From contig NZ_CAMLHM010000010.1 of NCBI RefSeq assembly GCF_946479885.1, positions 1-64,000 on the forward strand: a stretch of 64,000 nt of DNA, written 5' to 3'. A program made the translations under genes and the position numbers. Each line of letters opens with the position of its first letter. Position 1 is the stretch's first letter. The notes under the pieces are model-generated. The model saw nothing but the letters and a program-made list of their open reading frames with translations. It was not told the DNA's origin and ran no database searches. Source of the stretch: an uncultured Devosia sp. (lineage in GTDB: Bacteria; Pseudomonadota; Alphaproteobacteria; Rhizobiales; Devosiaceae). Shown in pieces: positions 25,314 to 34,060 of this stretch.

Positions 25314-25670
25314 ATGTCACTTCTCAAGACCATCGACCCCAATCCCGCCTTCGAACCCACTCATGCCAAGCCGGAGGCCGAGCGCCTGATCTCCGGCGAT
25401 CCGGCCTTCAAGTCCTGGCCACAGGACTCTGACAAAGGCGACAAGGTTCGCACGGGGGTCTGGGAAGCCACGCCCGGCGTTACCCATTCGCGCAAGGGAA
25501 CGATGTACGAGTTCTGTCACATCCTGTCGGGCGTGATCGAGATCGAGGAGGAGGGTGGGGAAACCCGTACCTACCGCGCCGGCGACAGCTTTGTGATGAA
25601 GCCAGGCTTTGTGGGCGTTTGGCGCACCATTGAAACAGTCCGCAAGATTTTCGTCTGCGTCTACGAATAA
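25314..25670 (+). CDS. Small cupin of the DUF861 (cupin_3) type
   Basis: A 118-residue single-domain cupin. GVWEATPGVTHSRKGTMYEF and HILSGVIEIEEEGGETRTYR form the first motif, RAGDSFVMKPGFVGVWRT the second. DUF861 cupins accompany amino-acid and ureide catabolism and a few are ureidoglycine aminohydrolases; most have no known reaction. It closes the deacetylase-reductase operon (14-base gap). A second cupin of this class is at 56113-56490, also next to amine-catabolic genes. Function not assigned. Confidence 0.85.
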   Translation: MSLLKTIDPNPAFEPTHAKPEAERLISGDPAFKSWPQDSDKGDKVRTGVWEATPGVTHSRKGTMYEFCHILSGVIEIEEEGGETRTYRAGDSFVMKPGFVGVWRTIETVRKIFVCVYE

Positions 25671-25680
25671 CGCCACGACC

Positions 25681-25713
25681 GGTCGCGCTGCGGCTCAACT
25701 TCGCCGCGCGACC
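25681..25713. terminator. Possible convergent hairpin between cupin and Lrp genes
   Basis: GGTCGCGC (25681-25688) and GCGCGACC (25706-25713) are perfect arms with an internal GC-rich loop, located 11 bases after the cupin stop and 39 bases from the end of the convergent Lrp gene. No T-run follows, so termination is only suggested by position. Confidence 0.35.
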
Positions 25714-25751
25714 ACCACCCTCCACCATTCGATGAATTGGGTGGCCTTACG

Positions 25752-26228
25752 TCACGCCGTGAAAATGCTGTCGAGCGGTACGTGGGACTTCACGATCGGG
25801 GACTTCAGGACCACGAATGTGAAGTACTTGTCGATGCCGAGATCCAGCTCGATCAACCGTTCGATGATCTCCTGATACTCGCTGATGCCGGCGGTGACGA
25901 ATTTCACCAGGTAGTCATACCCGCCCGAAACCAGGTGGCACTCAACCACGGCGTCGATCTTCTCAACCGTCGAAAGAAAACGGGAGAAATCGATGGGACG
26001 ATGATTGCGCAACGTTATTTCAGTGAACACGGTCAAGGTCTGTCCCAGCTTTGCCACGTCGATTTGCGCGCTGTAGCCGGTGATGAAGCCTTCCGACTGC
26101 AGTTTCTTGACCCGCATCAGGCAGGGGCTGGGTGACAGGTTGACCAGTTCGGCGAGTTCGACGTTGGAAATTCGCCCGTTCTTCTGCAGTTCGGCCAAAA
26201 TCCTGATGTCGATCCTGTCGAGCTTCAT
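25752..26228 (-). CDS. Lrp/AsnC family regulator
   Basis: A 158-residue regulator: HTH in LDRIDIRILAELQKNGRISN and LAELVNLSPSPCLMRVKKL within the first 50 residues, then the RAM ligand domain (AVVECHLVSGGYDYLVKFV). The start at 26228 gives the standard size; the upstream extension lacks homology. It lies between the deacetylase operon and the second FAD oxidase gene (26538-27863, same strand). Lrp proteins of this kind often sense an amino acid and control its catabolic genes, so the FAD oxidase is a likely target. Confidence 0.93.
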   Translation of the reverse strand: MKLDRIDIRILAELQKNGRISNVELAELVNLSPSPCLMRVKKLQSEGFITGYSAQIDVAKLGQTLTVFTEITLRNHRPIDFSRFLSTVEKIDAVVECHLVSGGYDYLVKFVTAGISEYQEIIERLIELDLGIDKYFTFVVLKSPIVKSHVPLDSIFTA

Positions 26229-26537
26229 CTCAGTACCCACCCCAATATCCGTGCCCCGACTCTCCTCAGCGGGGCTCTGCGCGGAAGGCAACCGTGCCGC
26301 CGACGGCGGGCATGGCCGCCATGTGCGGCGCCAACCGGCGCGACCGGACGCGGCGCAGCACAGTGCCCAGTTGTTCATGCATCGGCACGGTCGTCCAGCA
26401 AATCGTCTCGCGGCGGAATGTTGTCCCAAGGACGTCGGCGGTCGGTCGGAATGCTCCGCGCTCCTGCATCATACAACCTCGTCACACTGCCACGCATTGC
26501 AATTCGTCACGGCCTCCGGCTCGCCCGTCTACAATGA
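26229..26537. other. 309-base gap between the FAD oxidase and the Lrp gene
   Basis: I find no gene with recognisable homology. Open frames on both strands cross it but have no family motif and no convincing ribosome site. It probably carries the promoter of the Lrp gene. A decayed gene cannot be excluded. Confidence 0.4.
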
Positions 26538-27863
26538 TCAGAACTCGGCAACCTTGCCCCAGGCCGCTGTTTTCAGCCGCTCAGGCCGGAAATGTGCCAG
26601 ATCGACAATTGGGGGCTTTCCCGTGACGATGTCGGCGATCAGATGCCCCGCTCCAGGTCCGATCGCAAAGCCGTGGCCGCTGAACCCGGCGGCCAGGATG
26701 AAGCCAGGAATGCCCTCGATCTCGCCGATCACGGGAATGCCGTCCGGCGTGCTGTCTATGTATCCGGCCCAGGTATCGGAAATGGGGAGGCTCCGGAGTT
26801 CAGGCACCAAGGCACAGGCGCGCCGATACGTCAGGCGGATCTGCGCCATGTCTGGCTGCGGGTCGAGTATCCGGTTGCGCTCCATGGGGGTGATGTCGTC
26901 GAGGGACCACTTTTCCAGGGTTTCATGACCTTGCCGCCACCCTTCCAACCCGCCGGGGGATAGGCTGCGCCAGCGGCGAGCGAACATGGGCAGGAACTCA
27001 CGCCCGAACCGGAGCTGCTGCGGCGTGGGATCCACGCGCGCCCGACCGCTGATCGCCAAAGTATAACCGCCATTGCGCCGGCGCGTGATCGCGACATCCG
27101 GTGAGGTCATGGCGGCGGGCAGCTGCGGCATGCCGGGAGCGACGGCGAGGATGGATGAGCGCACCGAGGCCTGCGGGAACCTGATGCCTAGCTGATGGCA
27201 GAAGGAGGACGCCCATGCGCCGCCTGCCATGACCACGGTTCTGGTCGCGATCGTACCCTTTTCGGTAACCACCCCGCTGACCCGCCCGGCGCTCAGCTCA
27301 ATGCCGCGGGCAGCGCAGAACTGATGCACAGAGCCGCCCGCGGCCATGATGCCACGCGCCGCAACTGGCACCGCGCGTGAGGGATCGGCGGTTCCATCGG
27401 TTGGAGAGAACACGCCACCTTTCCACCGGCGCCCGGTCGCTCCGCCCCGTTCGCTGGCCTCCTGGGCGCTCAGCATGTGTGTGGTGACGCCGGCGGTGAG
27501 CGCGAAATCGCGCCACTTCGCCCATGTGGCCAACTGGCTGTCATCATCGGAAAGATAGAGCAGCCCGCAGCGCCGGAAGCCGGTGTCTTCGCCGGTCTCA
27601 CGCGCGACGTTCTCCCACAGCTCCAGGCTCTTGGTGGCTATCGGCAATTCGCGGGCGTCGCGGTTCTGCTGACGGCACCAACCCCAGTTCCGGCTCGACT
27701 GTTCGGCAGCGACGCGTCCCTTTTCGAGCAGGGCAACCCGAACGCCCCGGCGCGCCAGGTAGTAGGCGGTGAACACGCCCACCACGCCGCCACCGATGAC
27801 GACGACATCTGCCTCTCGGGGCAGGTCGGCGCTGGACTCGATATGTAGCAGGGGCGCTGGCAT
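26538..27863 (-). CDS. FAD-dependent oxidoreductase, DAO family (copy B)
   Basis: A 441-residue flavoprotein closely related to 6848-8170. It has ADVVVIGGGVVGVFTAYYLA, the family block SSRNWGWCRQQNRDARELP, FRRCGLLYL and the C-terminal GFSGHGFAIGPGAGHL. Like copy A it should oxidise an amine or amino acid and release H2O2 or pass electrons on. ATG 27863 is clearly preferred because AAGGAG lies six bases upstream. It is divergent from the peptide-type ABC operon that follows, across a 500-base gap, so the transporter may bring in its substrate. Confidence 0.93.
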   Translation of the reverse strand: MPAPLLHIESSADLPREADVVVIGGGVVGVFTAYYLARRGVRVALLEKGRVAAEQSSRNWGWCRQQNRDARELPIATKSLELWENVARETGEDTGFRRCGLLYLSDDDSQLATWAKWRDFALTAGVTTHMLSAQEASERGGATGRRWKGGVFSPTDGTADPSRAVPVAARGIMAAGGSVHQFCAARGIELSAGRVSGVVTEKGTIATRTVVMAGGAWASSFCHQLGIRFPQASVRSSILAVAPGMPQLPAAMTSPDVAITRRRNGGYTLAISGRARVDPTPQQLRFGREFLPMFARRWRSLSPGGLEGWRQGHETLEKWSLDDITPMERNRILDPQPDMAQIRLTYRRACALVPELRSLPISDTWAGYIDSTPDGIPVIGEIEGIPGFILAAGFSGHGFAIGPGAGHLIADIVTGKPPIVDLAHFRPERLKTAAWGKVAEF

Positions 27864-28363
27864 GGGAACTCCTTTGTTCAACTCATACTAGCGCACCTGC
27901 CCGGCAACGTTCCGCAACTGATTGCCGCTTGTTAGAATTACCTGCTGTTGGCGCCTGATTGTACGGCAGATTGTGCGGCTACGGAGCTGGAGCCCCGGAA
28001 GCTCCCTCCCTCCCAGCGCAATTCGGGCGGATTTGGGTACCTCCGGTGGCGTCACAGGACGAACCGCTGTCTGGCTCGCCGGATTTAGCACTTCATGCTG
28101 CATGGCAGGACACTTTCGGCGACTCTGCGGGGCTCGCGGGGGTGACACTACTCATAATTCGAGGCGTCCACCTGAGGAGGAAGGGATGCCTCAAGCGATC
28201 GGTTGGCCCCCCTCGCGGGAGCGCAGGTCTCCCGGAGGGAACAATGTCTTGGAGCCGCCAGATGGACGATGCGACTATGTTGCCCAGCCTGGCCCCGGGC
28301 ATGAGCCGACGACGCACCGGGCCGCAAGTTGATCCCAGCGCGCTGGGGCGGGAGAACAGCACA
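27864..28363. other. 500-base divergent region upstream of the peptide-type ABC operon
   Basis: It separates the FAD oxidase from the ABC ATPase. It contains a small ORF with an ideal ribosome site (28186-28332) and an in-frame alternative start for the ATPase at 28244, both listed or noted elsewhere. A short stem GGAGCT/AGCTCC lies near 27985-28010. No other gene is visible. Confidence 0.5.
28186..28332 (+). CDS. Possible 48-residue leader ORF before the ABC ATPase gene
   Basis: ATG 28186 follows a perfect AGGAGG (28175-28180) at 5 bases spacing, the best ribosome site in this region. The ORF encodes MPQAIGWPPSRERRS... rich in Pro, Arg and Gly, and ends at a TGA at 28330-28332, 31 bases before the ATPase start at 28364. 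It overlaps the alternative ATPase start at 28244 in another frame. No homologue recognised. It could be a regulatory leader whose translation controls the operon, or just a fortuitous ORF. Confidence 0.35.
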   Translation: MPQAIGWPPSRERRSPGGNNVLEPPDGRCDYVAQPGPGHEPTTHRAAS

Positions 28364-30028
28364 ATGACGGCGACCATCGATACGGCCTCGCCCCTGGACC
28401 TGGCGCTCTCGGTGCGCGATCTCACCATCAGCCTGCCTGAAGGCATGGAACGCGCCCACGCGGTCGAAAAGCTGTCCTTCGATCTGAAACGTGGCCAGAT
28501 CCTGTGTATCATCGGGGAGTCCGGTTCGGGCAAATCGGTGACGGCTAATGCCATCATGGGTCTGCTGCCCAGGGTCATCCCCGTCACCGGCGGCGCCATC
28601 GAGCTCGAAGGCAGCAACATACTGGGACTCCCGGCCGCCGAGCTGCGCAGCATGCGTGGTCGCATCGTCTCCATGATTTTCCAGGACCCTCTCTCAGCGC
28701 TCAATCCCTTGATGACCGTGGGTGAGCAGATCACCGAAATCATGGCGGCGCACGGCGTGGGCACGCCGGACACACGACGAAGCCGCGCGATCGAGCTCCT
28801 GGCGGAAGTGGGCCTGCCTGATCCTCCCCTGATGTTTCTACAGTATCCGTTCCGGCTGTCGGGTGGTCAGCGCCAGCGCGTAATGATCGCCATGGCTCTG
28901 GTACTCGAGCCCACCATCCTGATCGCCGACGAGCCCACGACGGCGCTCGATGTAACGACCCAGGCGCAGATCCTGCAGCTGATCCGTGACATTCAGCGCC
29001 GCAAGGGCATGAGCGTCATGTTTATCACCCACGATTTCGGCGTGGTCGCCGAGATCGCCGATAGCGTGGTGGTGATGGAGAAGGGTCGCATCGTCGAGCA
29101 GGGGACGAGCGACCAGGTACTCAAGGCGCCGACGCATCCCTATACCCAGCGTCTCATCGCGGCCGTGCCGCGCCTTGCCGCCACCGATCGTACGCCGCTG
29201 AACTCCGATACGACCGAGCCGATCCTCAAGGTCGAGGGACTGGTCAAGACCTATCGCAGTGGCAGCGCCCTGTTCCGTACGCGGCGCATCGTGCCGGCGG
29301 TCAATGACGTTTCGTTCACTCTTATGCCCGGCCGGACCCTGGGTGTTGTCGGCGAAAGCGGCTCGGGCAAGTCGTCGCTGGGGCGACTGCTGATCAAGCT
29401 GATGGATAGCGACAGTGGACAGGTCCTGTTCGAGGGGCGCGACATTGCCCGTCTCTCCGAGGGTGAATTCCGGCCCCTGCGCCCGGCCATCCAGATGATT
29501 TTCCAGGACCCTTTCGCGTCCCTCAACCCCCGCTCGACCATCGGCCACATCCTGACGGTCGGACCGGTGGCGCATGGTACGCGTTATGCCCAGGCGGCCG
29601 AGGAAGCACGAGCCCTGCTCGCCCATGTCGGGCTCGATGCCGGCGCCTTCGATCGCTATCCCCATGAATTTTCTGGCGGGCAACGCCAGCGTGTCGGCAT
29701 CGCACGGGCCCTGATGTTCAAGCCAAAACTATTGATCGCAGATGAGGCCGTTTCGGCGCTCGACGTCTCCATCCAGGCACAAATTCTTAAGCTCCTGGAT
29801 CAGATTCAGCGTGAAACCGGAGTCTCGATGGTCTTCATCACCCACGACCTGCGTATTGCGAGCCAGATCTGCGACGAGATCGCCGTGATGCAGAAGGGGC
29901 GGATCGTCGAGCACGGACCGCCATCTCAAATCTTCCTAAATCCGCAGTCGGCCTACACGCGAGAGCTGGTGGCCGCGATTCCAGGAGAGCGACCGGCGAA
30001 TGCCCGCCCGGCCGCAGTCAATTCGTAG
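28364..30028 (+). CDS. Dipeptide/oligopeptide-type ABC transporter ATPase, fused DppD-DppF
   Basis: A 554-residue protein with two ABC ATPase domains in one chain. Domain 1 has Walker [11 protein letters not shown] near residues 51-60, signature LSGGQRQRV and Walker [14 protein letters not shown]; domain 2 (from about 290) has [25 protein letters not shown] and [13 protein letters not shown]. Each is followed by the PxHPYT/oligo_HPY-type tail. Start uncertain: ATG 28364 has GGAG at 9 bases; ATG 28244, in frame and 40 codons earlier, has GGAGG at 5 bases. It powers the binding protein and two permeases that follow in the operon. Confidence 0.93.
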   Translation: MTATIDTASPLDLALSVRDLTISLPEGMERAHAVEKLSFDLKRGQILCIIGESGSGKSVTANAIMGLLPRVIPVTGGAIELEGSNILGLPAAELRSMRGRIVSMIFQDPLSALNPLMTVGEQITEIMAAHGVGTPDTRRSRAIELLAEVGLPDPPLMFLQYPFRLSGGQRQRVMIAMALVLEPTILIADEPTTALDVTTQAQILQLIRDIQRRKGMSVMFITHDFGVVAEIADSVVVMEKGRIVEQGTSDQVLKAPTHPYTQRLIAAVPRLAATDRTPLNSDTTEPILKVEGLVKTYRSGSALFRTRRIVPAVNDVSFTLMPGRTLGVVGESGSGKSSLGRLLIKLMDSDSGQVLFEGRDIARLSEGEFRPLRPAIQMIFQDPFASLNPRSTIGHILTVGPVAHGTRYAQAAEEARALLAHVGLDAGAFDRYPHEFSGGQRQRVGIARALMFKPKLLIADEAVSALDVSIQAQILKLLDQIQRETGVSMVFITHDLRIASQICDEIAVMQKGRIVEHGPPSQIFLNPQSAYTRELVAAIPGERPANARPAAVNS

Positions 30029-30067
30029 GGCAGTGGCGCTATCGCCACGAGGGAGGAGACCTCAATC

Positions 30068-31735
30068 ATGACCAAGAATTCAACGACATCCAGCTTTACG
30101 CGCCGCGACGCCTTGCGCCTGATGGGTCTGGGAGGCGTCGCCAGCCTCGTTGCCCCGAACCTGCTGGGCGCGCCGGCCTTCGGCCAGACACCGCCTGCTG
30201 CTCCGACCGGCCGCGTCATCGTCGGCCTATCGCAGGAACCGACCGTGTTCCACCCGCTGATGGCCAAGATCGAGACGGATGACGGCGTCCATTTCTCGAT
30301 GTTCGACGCCCTGTTCCGCATTGATCCGCAGGGCGCCATTCAGCCTAACCTCGCCACCGAGACGCCAACTCTTGAGAATGGTGGTATCTCGGCCGATGGC
30401 CTCAGCTGGCGCGTTAACCTTCGCGACGATGTCAAATGGCATGACGGCACGCCGTTCACCGCCGAAGACGTCAAGTACACACTCGAACTCATCGTCAATC
30501 CGAACTTCCGCGCCTGGCGGACGACCGGTCACGCGTTGGTTCGCGACATCACGGTGGTTTCCCCCACAGAAATCACCTGGCGGATGGAACAGGCCTTCGC
30601 ACCCTACCTGTCCTTCCTCACCGAAACCTTCATCGTTCCCAAGCACATTCTCGAGGCCCAGGCCGACCCCAACGAGGGTCCGTTCAACCAGGCGCCGATC
30701 GGCACCGGTGCGTTCAAGTGGGGCCAGCGCGTCGCAGGCGATCACCTCGAGCTGGTCGCCAATGCCGAATACTTCGGGGAAGGCCCATATATCGAGCAGC
30801 TGGTCTTCAAGTATATCCCCGACCTTACGGTGTTCTATACCCAGTTCAAGAGCGGCGATGTCGACATGACCGGCCAGGTATACATCACTCCCGATCATTA
30901 CGAGGAAGCCAGCAAGCTGGCGGACCGCGTTGTTACGCTCGTGCCCAGGTCCTCGGTCGAGTCGTTCTACCTCAACGTCGACCGCCCGCAGTTCAAGGAT
31001 CTGGCTGTACGCCAGGCGCTCTATGCCGCGATCGACCGCCGGAGCATCATTGAAGGACTGTACTACGGCGTGCCGAAGCCGACCGAGACCTTCATGCCGC
31101 AGCAGTCGTTCTTCTACAATCCTGGCCTGCCGCCCCAGGAGTTCAACCTTGATCGCGCCAAGCAGCTTCTGGACGAGGCCGGCTGGGTGCCGGGTGGAGA
31201 TGGCATCCGCGCCAAGGATGGCGTGCGCCTGTCCTTCGCCAATTCGACGACATCAGGCGATCCGCTGCGCGAGCAAGTGCAGCAGTTCCTGCAGCAGACC
31301 TTTGCCGAGATCGGCGTCGAGATGACCATCTCGAACCTGCCCGGCGCCGTCATGTGGGGCGATTTCTGGCAGAAGTCGGAGTTCGACTCCGTCATCGTGG
31401 GCAGCACCTACATCATCGGCGCCGACCCCGACGTTACCAACCGCCTTCATTCGGGTTCCATCGTCGCCAAGGGCGGCCGTGGCTCCAACAACGCCCAGTA
31501 TGTCAACGCCGAGGTCGACAAGCTGCTCGAAGAGGGCACCCGCACCTTCGATCCCGAGGCACGTCGCGCGATCTACTTCAAGGTGCAGGAAATGGTCCGC
31601 GCGGACCTGCCCTTCCTGCCGCTGTTCCAGAACGTCGCCGTCCAGGGATTCAAGAAGGGCATTCAGGGCTACGTGCCGAACGGAAATACCCGCACCGAAT
31701 CCTGGAATGCCGCGGCTTGGTACTGGGAGGCCTGA
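30068..31735 (+). CDS. Family 5 ABC substrate-binding protein, Tat-exported
   Basis: A 555-residue DppA/OppA-type periplasmic binding protein. The twin-arginine signal TRRDALRLMGLGGVASLV is at residues 11-28, cleavage near GAPAFG. The mature protein has GLSQEPTVFHPLM, WHDGTPFTAEDVKYTLELI (family signature) and the late VQEMVRADLPFLPLF. Ligands of the family include peptides, nickel, opines and glycosides; none is specified here. Ribosome site GAGGGAGGAG. A UUCG stem-loop separates it from the permease genes. The divergent DAO-type oxidase upstream suggests an amino-acid-like ligand, for instance an opine or peptide. Confidence 0.94.
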   Translation: MTKNSTTSSFTRRDALRLMGLGGVASLVAPNLLGAPAFGQTPPAAPTGRVIVGLSQEPTVFHPLMAKIETDDGVHFSMFDALFRIDPQGAIQPNLATETPTLENGGISADGLSWRVNLRDDVKWHDGTPFTAEDVKYTLELIVNPNFRAWRTTGHALVRDITVVSPTEITWRMEQAFAPYLSFLTETFIVPKHILEAQADPNEGPFNQAPIGTGAFKWGQRVAGDHLELVANAEYFGEGPYIEQLVFKYIPDLTVFYTQFKSGDVDMTGQVYITPDHYEEASKLADRVVTLVPRSSVESFYLNVDRPQFKDLAVRQALYAAIDRRSIIEGLYYGVPKPTETFMPQQSFFYNPGLPPQEFNLDRAKQLLDEAGWVPGGDGIRAKDGVRLSFANSTTSGDPLREQVQQFLQQTFAEIGVEMTISNLPGAVMWGDFWQKSEFDSVIVGSTYIIGADPDVTNRLHSGSIVAKGGRGSNNAQYVNAEVDKLLEEGTRTFDPEARRAIYFKVQEMVRADLPFLPLFQNVAVQGFKKGIQGYVPNGNTRTESWNAAAWYWEA

Positions 31736-31742
31736 TGCAATC

Positions 31743-31766
31743 GCCGCCGCCCTTCGGGGCGGCGGC
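31743..31766 (+). other. UUCG-capped stem-loop after the binding-protein gene
   Basis: GCCGCCGCCC (31743-31752), loop TTCG and GGGCGGCGGC (31757-31766) give a perfect 10-bp stem with a very stable UUCG tetraloop, seven bases after the stop codon. No T-tract follows, so it is more likely a 3'-end stabiliser that keeps binding-protein mRNA abundant than a full terminator. Confidence 0.75.
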
Positions 31767-31801
31767 AGACTCCCACGCCGCAGGGTACAATGGAGGGCCG
31801 C

Positions 31802-32752
31802 ATGCGCAGCTTCCTGATCAATCGACTGTTGCAAAGCGTCGTGCTGCTGGTGATGGTTTCCATCATCGGGTTCGTCATTCTGAACCTCATCCCCGGGGGA
31901 CCTCTCGCCCAGTACGGCTTGGATCCGGGTATGACCCAGGACGACATGGACCGGATTGCCGAGCAGCTCGGTCTTAACCGCCCGCTCTGGATTCAGTATT
32001 TCGACTGGGCCTGGCGGCTCCTGCAGGGCGACTGGGGCACGTCATTCCGCGATGGTACGTCGGTGCTGTCGGTCATCGGCCGGCACATCTTCGCCACCCT
32101 GCTTCTGATGGGAAGCTCGACCGCCATCGCCATGGCCGTCGGCACTTGGATCGGCGTCCGGGGCGCCACCCGCCGGTACTCGGCCTTCGACTATGTGGCA
32201 ACCGTTGGGGCCATGGTGGCGCTGTCCATCCCGACGTTCTGGTTTGGCCTCATCGGCATCTATGTCTTTTCGCTGCAGTTGGACTGGCTGCCCGCCGGCA
32301 ACATGTACACGATCGGCGATGGCTCGGCCCTGAACTATCTGCATCACCTGATCCTGCCCAGCATCGTACTGGCTCTCGTCCATATCGCCATCTGGAGCCG
32401 CTATATGCGGTCGGCGACACTGGACGCAATCAGTCAGGATTTCGTGAAGACCGCCCGCGCCAAGGGCCTGAGCGAACGTCGCGTCATCCTCAAGCACGTG
32501 GTCGGCAATGCACTCCTGCCGATGATCACCCTAGCGGGCGTACAGCTTCCTAGCATTCTGACCGGGGCGCTAGTGACCGAGACCGTGTTCACCTGGCCCG
32601 GCATGGGGCGCTTGTTCCTCGATAGCCTCGGCTATAGCGACTACCCGGTCGTGATGGGATTGCTGATGTTCTCGGCCTTCATCGTCATTCTCGGCAACCT
32701 CATCGCGGACGTGCTTGTCGCAATCGTCGACCCGCGCATCCGTCTGGCTTGA
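31802..32752 (+). CDS. Dipeptide-type ABC transporter permease, DppB type
   Basis: A 316-residue permease. The N-terminus RSFLINRLLQSVVLLVMVSI is the first helix of DppB-type proteins; ILNLIPGGPLAQYG follows, and the EAA loop is near ISQDFVKTARAKGLSERRVI. It ends VDVL-like ADVLVAIVDPRIRLA as expected. ATG 31802 has GGAGGG right upstream and is preferred to the ATG at 31790. It forms the channel with the DppC-type permease after it. Confidence 0.95.
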   Translation: MRSFLINRLLQSVVLLVMVSIIGFVILNLIPGGPLAQYGLDPGMTQDDMDRIAEQLGLNRPLWIQYFDWAWRLLQGDWGTSFRDGTSVLSVIGRHIFATLLLMGSSTAIAMAVGTWIGVRGATRRYSAFDYVATVGAMVALSIPTFWFGLIGIYVFSLQLDWLPAGNMYTIGDGSALNYLHHLILPSIVLALVHIAIWSRYMRSATLDAISQDFVKTARAKGLSERRVILKHVVGNALLPMITLAGVQLPSILTGALVTETVFTWPGMGRLFLDSLGYSDYPVVMGLLMFSAFIVILGNLIADVLVAIVDPRIRLA

Positions 32753-32775
32753 ACGCTCATCAGGAGACAGCCATC

Positions 32776-33654
32776 ATGACCACCATCGCTCACTCCACGG
32801 CGACTCCCCACTGGTGGCGCAGCCGTGCGGCTCGTCGTTTCATGAGCCATCACCTGGCCCTGCTGGGGCTGGTCTTGATCACCTGCCTGGTGCTGGCCTG
32901 CGCCTTCGCGCCCTACCTGCTGCCCTATGACTCGCTCTACATCGACCTGCGGGCGCGCTTCGCGCCACCTCTCACGGGCGGCCACATCTTCGGCACGGAC
33001 CCCCTGGGTCGCGACGTGGCGGCGCGGCTGTTCGAGGCGGGACGCATATCGCTCCTGGTCGGTTTCTTTGCCATGCTGCTGTCGACCTTCGTCGGCACGA
33101 TCGTGGGCGTCGTCGCCGGCTATCGGGGCGGCTGGGTCGGCGCGACGCTGATGCGCGTGGTCGACGGGTTCCTCTCCTTTCCATCCATTTTCCTGCTCCT
33201 GGCGCTGGCCGCCGCCCTGCGGCCCAGCCCACTGATGGTCACCGTCATCATCGCCGTAACCAGCTGGATGCAGGTGGCTCGTATCGTCGAAGCAGAGGTC
33301 CGCTCGTTGCGCGAACGCGAATTCGTTCTGGCCGGGCGCATGCTGGGCCTCAGCGGAACGCATCTGATGTTCCGCGAAATCCTGCCCAATGCGATCGGGC
33401 CGATCATTGTGACGGCGACCTTGACTGTCGCCCACGCCATTCTGCTCGAGGCTTATATCAGCTTCCTGGGCTATGGCATCCAGCCGCCGCTGCCCAGCTG
33501 GGGCAACATGCTCCAGGGCGCTCAGCAATACCTGGAAAACGCGCCCTGGCTGGCCATCATTCCTGGCGCCATGATCACGATCGCGGTGACCAGCTTCAAC
33601 TTCATCGGTGATGGCTTGCGTGATGCGCTGGACGTGCGCGGCGATCAAATCTGA
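32776..33654 (+). CDS. Dipeptide-type ABC transporter permease, DppC type
   Basis: A 292-residue permease. The family features FGTDPLGRDVAARLFEAGRI after a periplasmic loop, the helix SLLVGFFAMLLSTFVGTIVG, the EAA region REREFVLAGRMLGLSGTHLM and the ending FNFIGDGLRDALD are all present. ATG 32776 has GGAG at a good distance; a TTG at 32749 overlapping the upstream gene is less likely. It ends the operon. Directly after it begins a truncated threonine dehydrogenase remnant, so the operon's right border may be an old rearrangement point. Confidence 0.95.
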   Translation: MTTIAHSTATPHWWRSRAARRFMSHHLALLGLVLITCLVLACAFAPYLLPYDSLYIDLRARFAPPLTGGHIFGTDPLGRDVAARLFEAGRISLLVGFFAMLLSTFVGTIVGVVAGYRGGWVGATLMRVVDGFLSFPSIFLLLALAAALRPSPLMVTVIIAVTSWMQVARIVEAEVRSLREREFVLAGRMLGLSGTHLMFREILPNAIGPIIVTATLTVAHAILLEAYISFLGYGIQPPLPSWGNMLQGAQQYLENAPWLAIIPGAMITIAVTSFNFIGDGLRDALDVRGDQI

Positions 33655-33669
33655 TCGCCGCGGCCGGGC

Positions 33670-33990
33670 ATGGAGCTCGCCCGCCCGGCCAACAGGCTCA
33701 TGGGCCTCCTGGAGAGGTCCCACGGACTTCGACCCGGCAAGACCGCTATCCTCGGCATTGCGGCGACGGGTTTCGAGATCGACTGGAACAAGGTCATCTT
33801 CAAGATGCTGACGCTCAAGGGCATCTATGGGCGCGAGATGTTCGAGACCTGGTACAAGATGATCGCCCTGGTCCAGGGGCCGCCAAACGTTTCCAGCCTC
33901 ATCACCCATCGCATCGGCATCGACGACTACCAATCCGGCTTCGAGGCCATGCGCAACGGCCAGGCGGCCAAGGTGGTGATGGACTGGTAG
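33670..33990 (+). pseudogene. tdh: 3' remnant of L-threonine 3-dehydrogenase gene
   Basis: The 106 codons match the C-terminal third of zinc-dependent threonine dehydrogenase (normally about 340 residues). The diagnostic stretch [20 protein letters not shown], then [12 protein letters not shown], then [20 protein letters not shown] and the terminal [10 protein letters not shown] are intact. The N-terminal catalytic zinc domain and most of the Rossmann domain are missing; homology starts near [10 protein letters not shown], only 15 bases after the DppC-type gene. It cannot be an active dehydrogenase. I read it as a deletion or insertion scar; a GGCCGGGC/GCCCGGCC inverted repeat (33662-33690) spans its 5' end. 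Confidence 0.88.
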
Positions 33991-34060
33991 TCGGGCGGCC
34001 CAAAGGAACTTCCGGGCGACCGGCGGTGATCTGCCGACCGGAGGCTGCCATATCCCTTGG

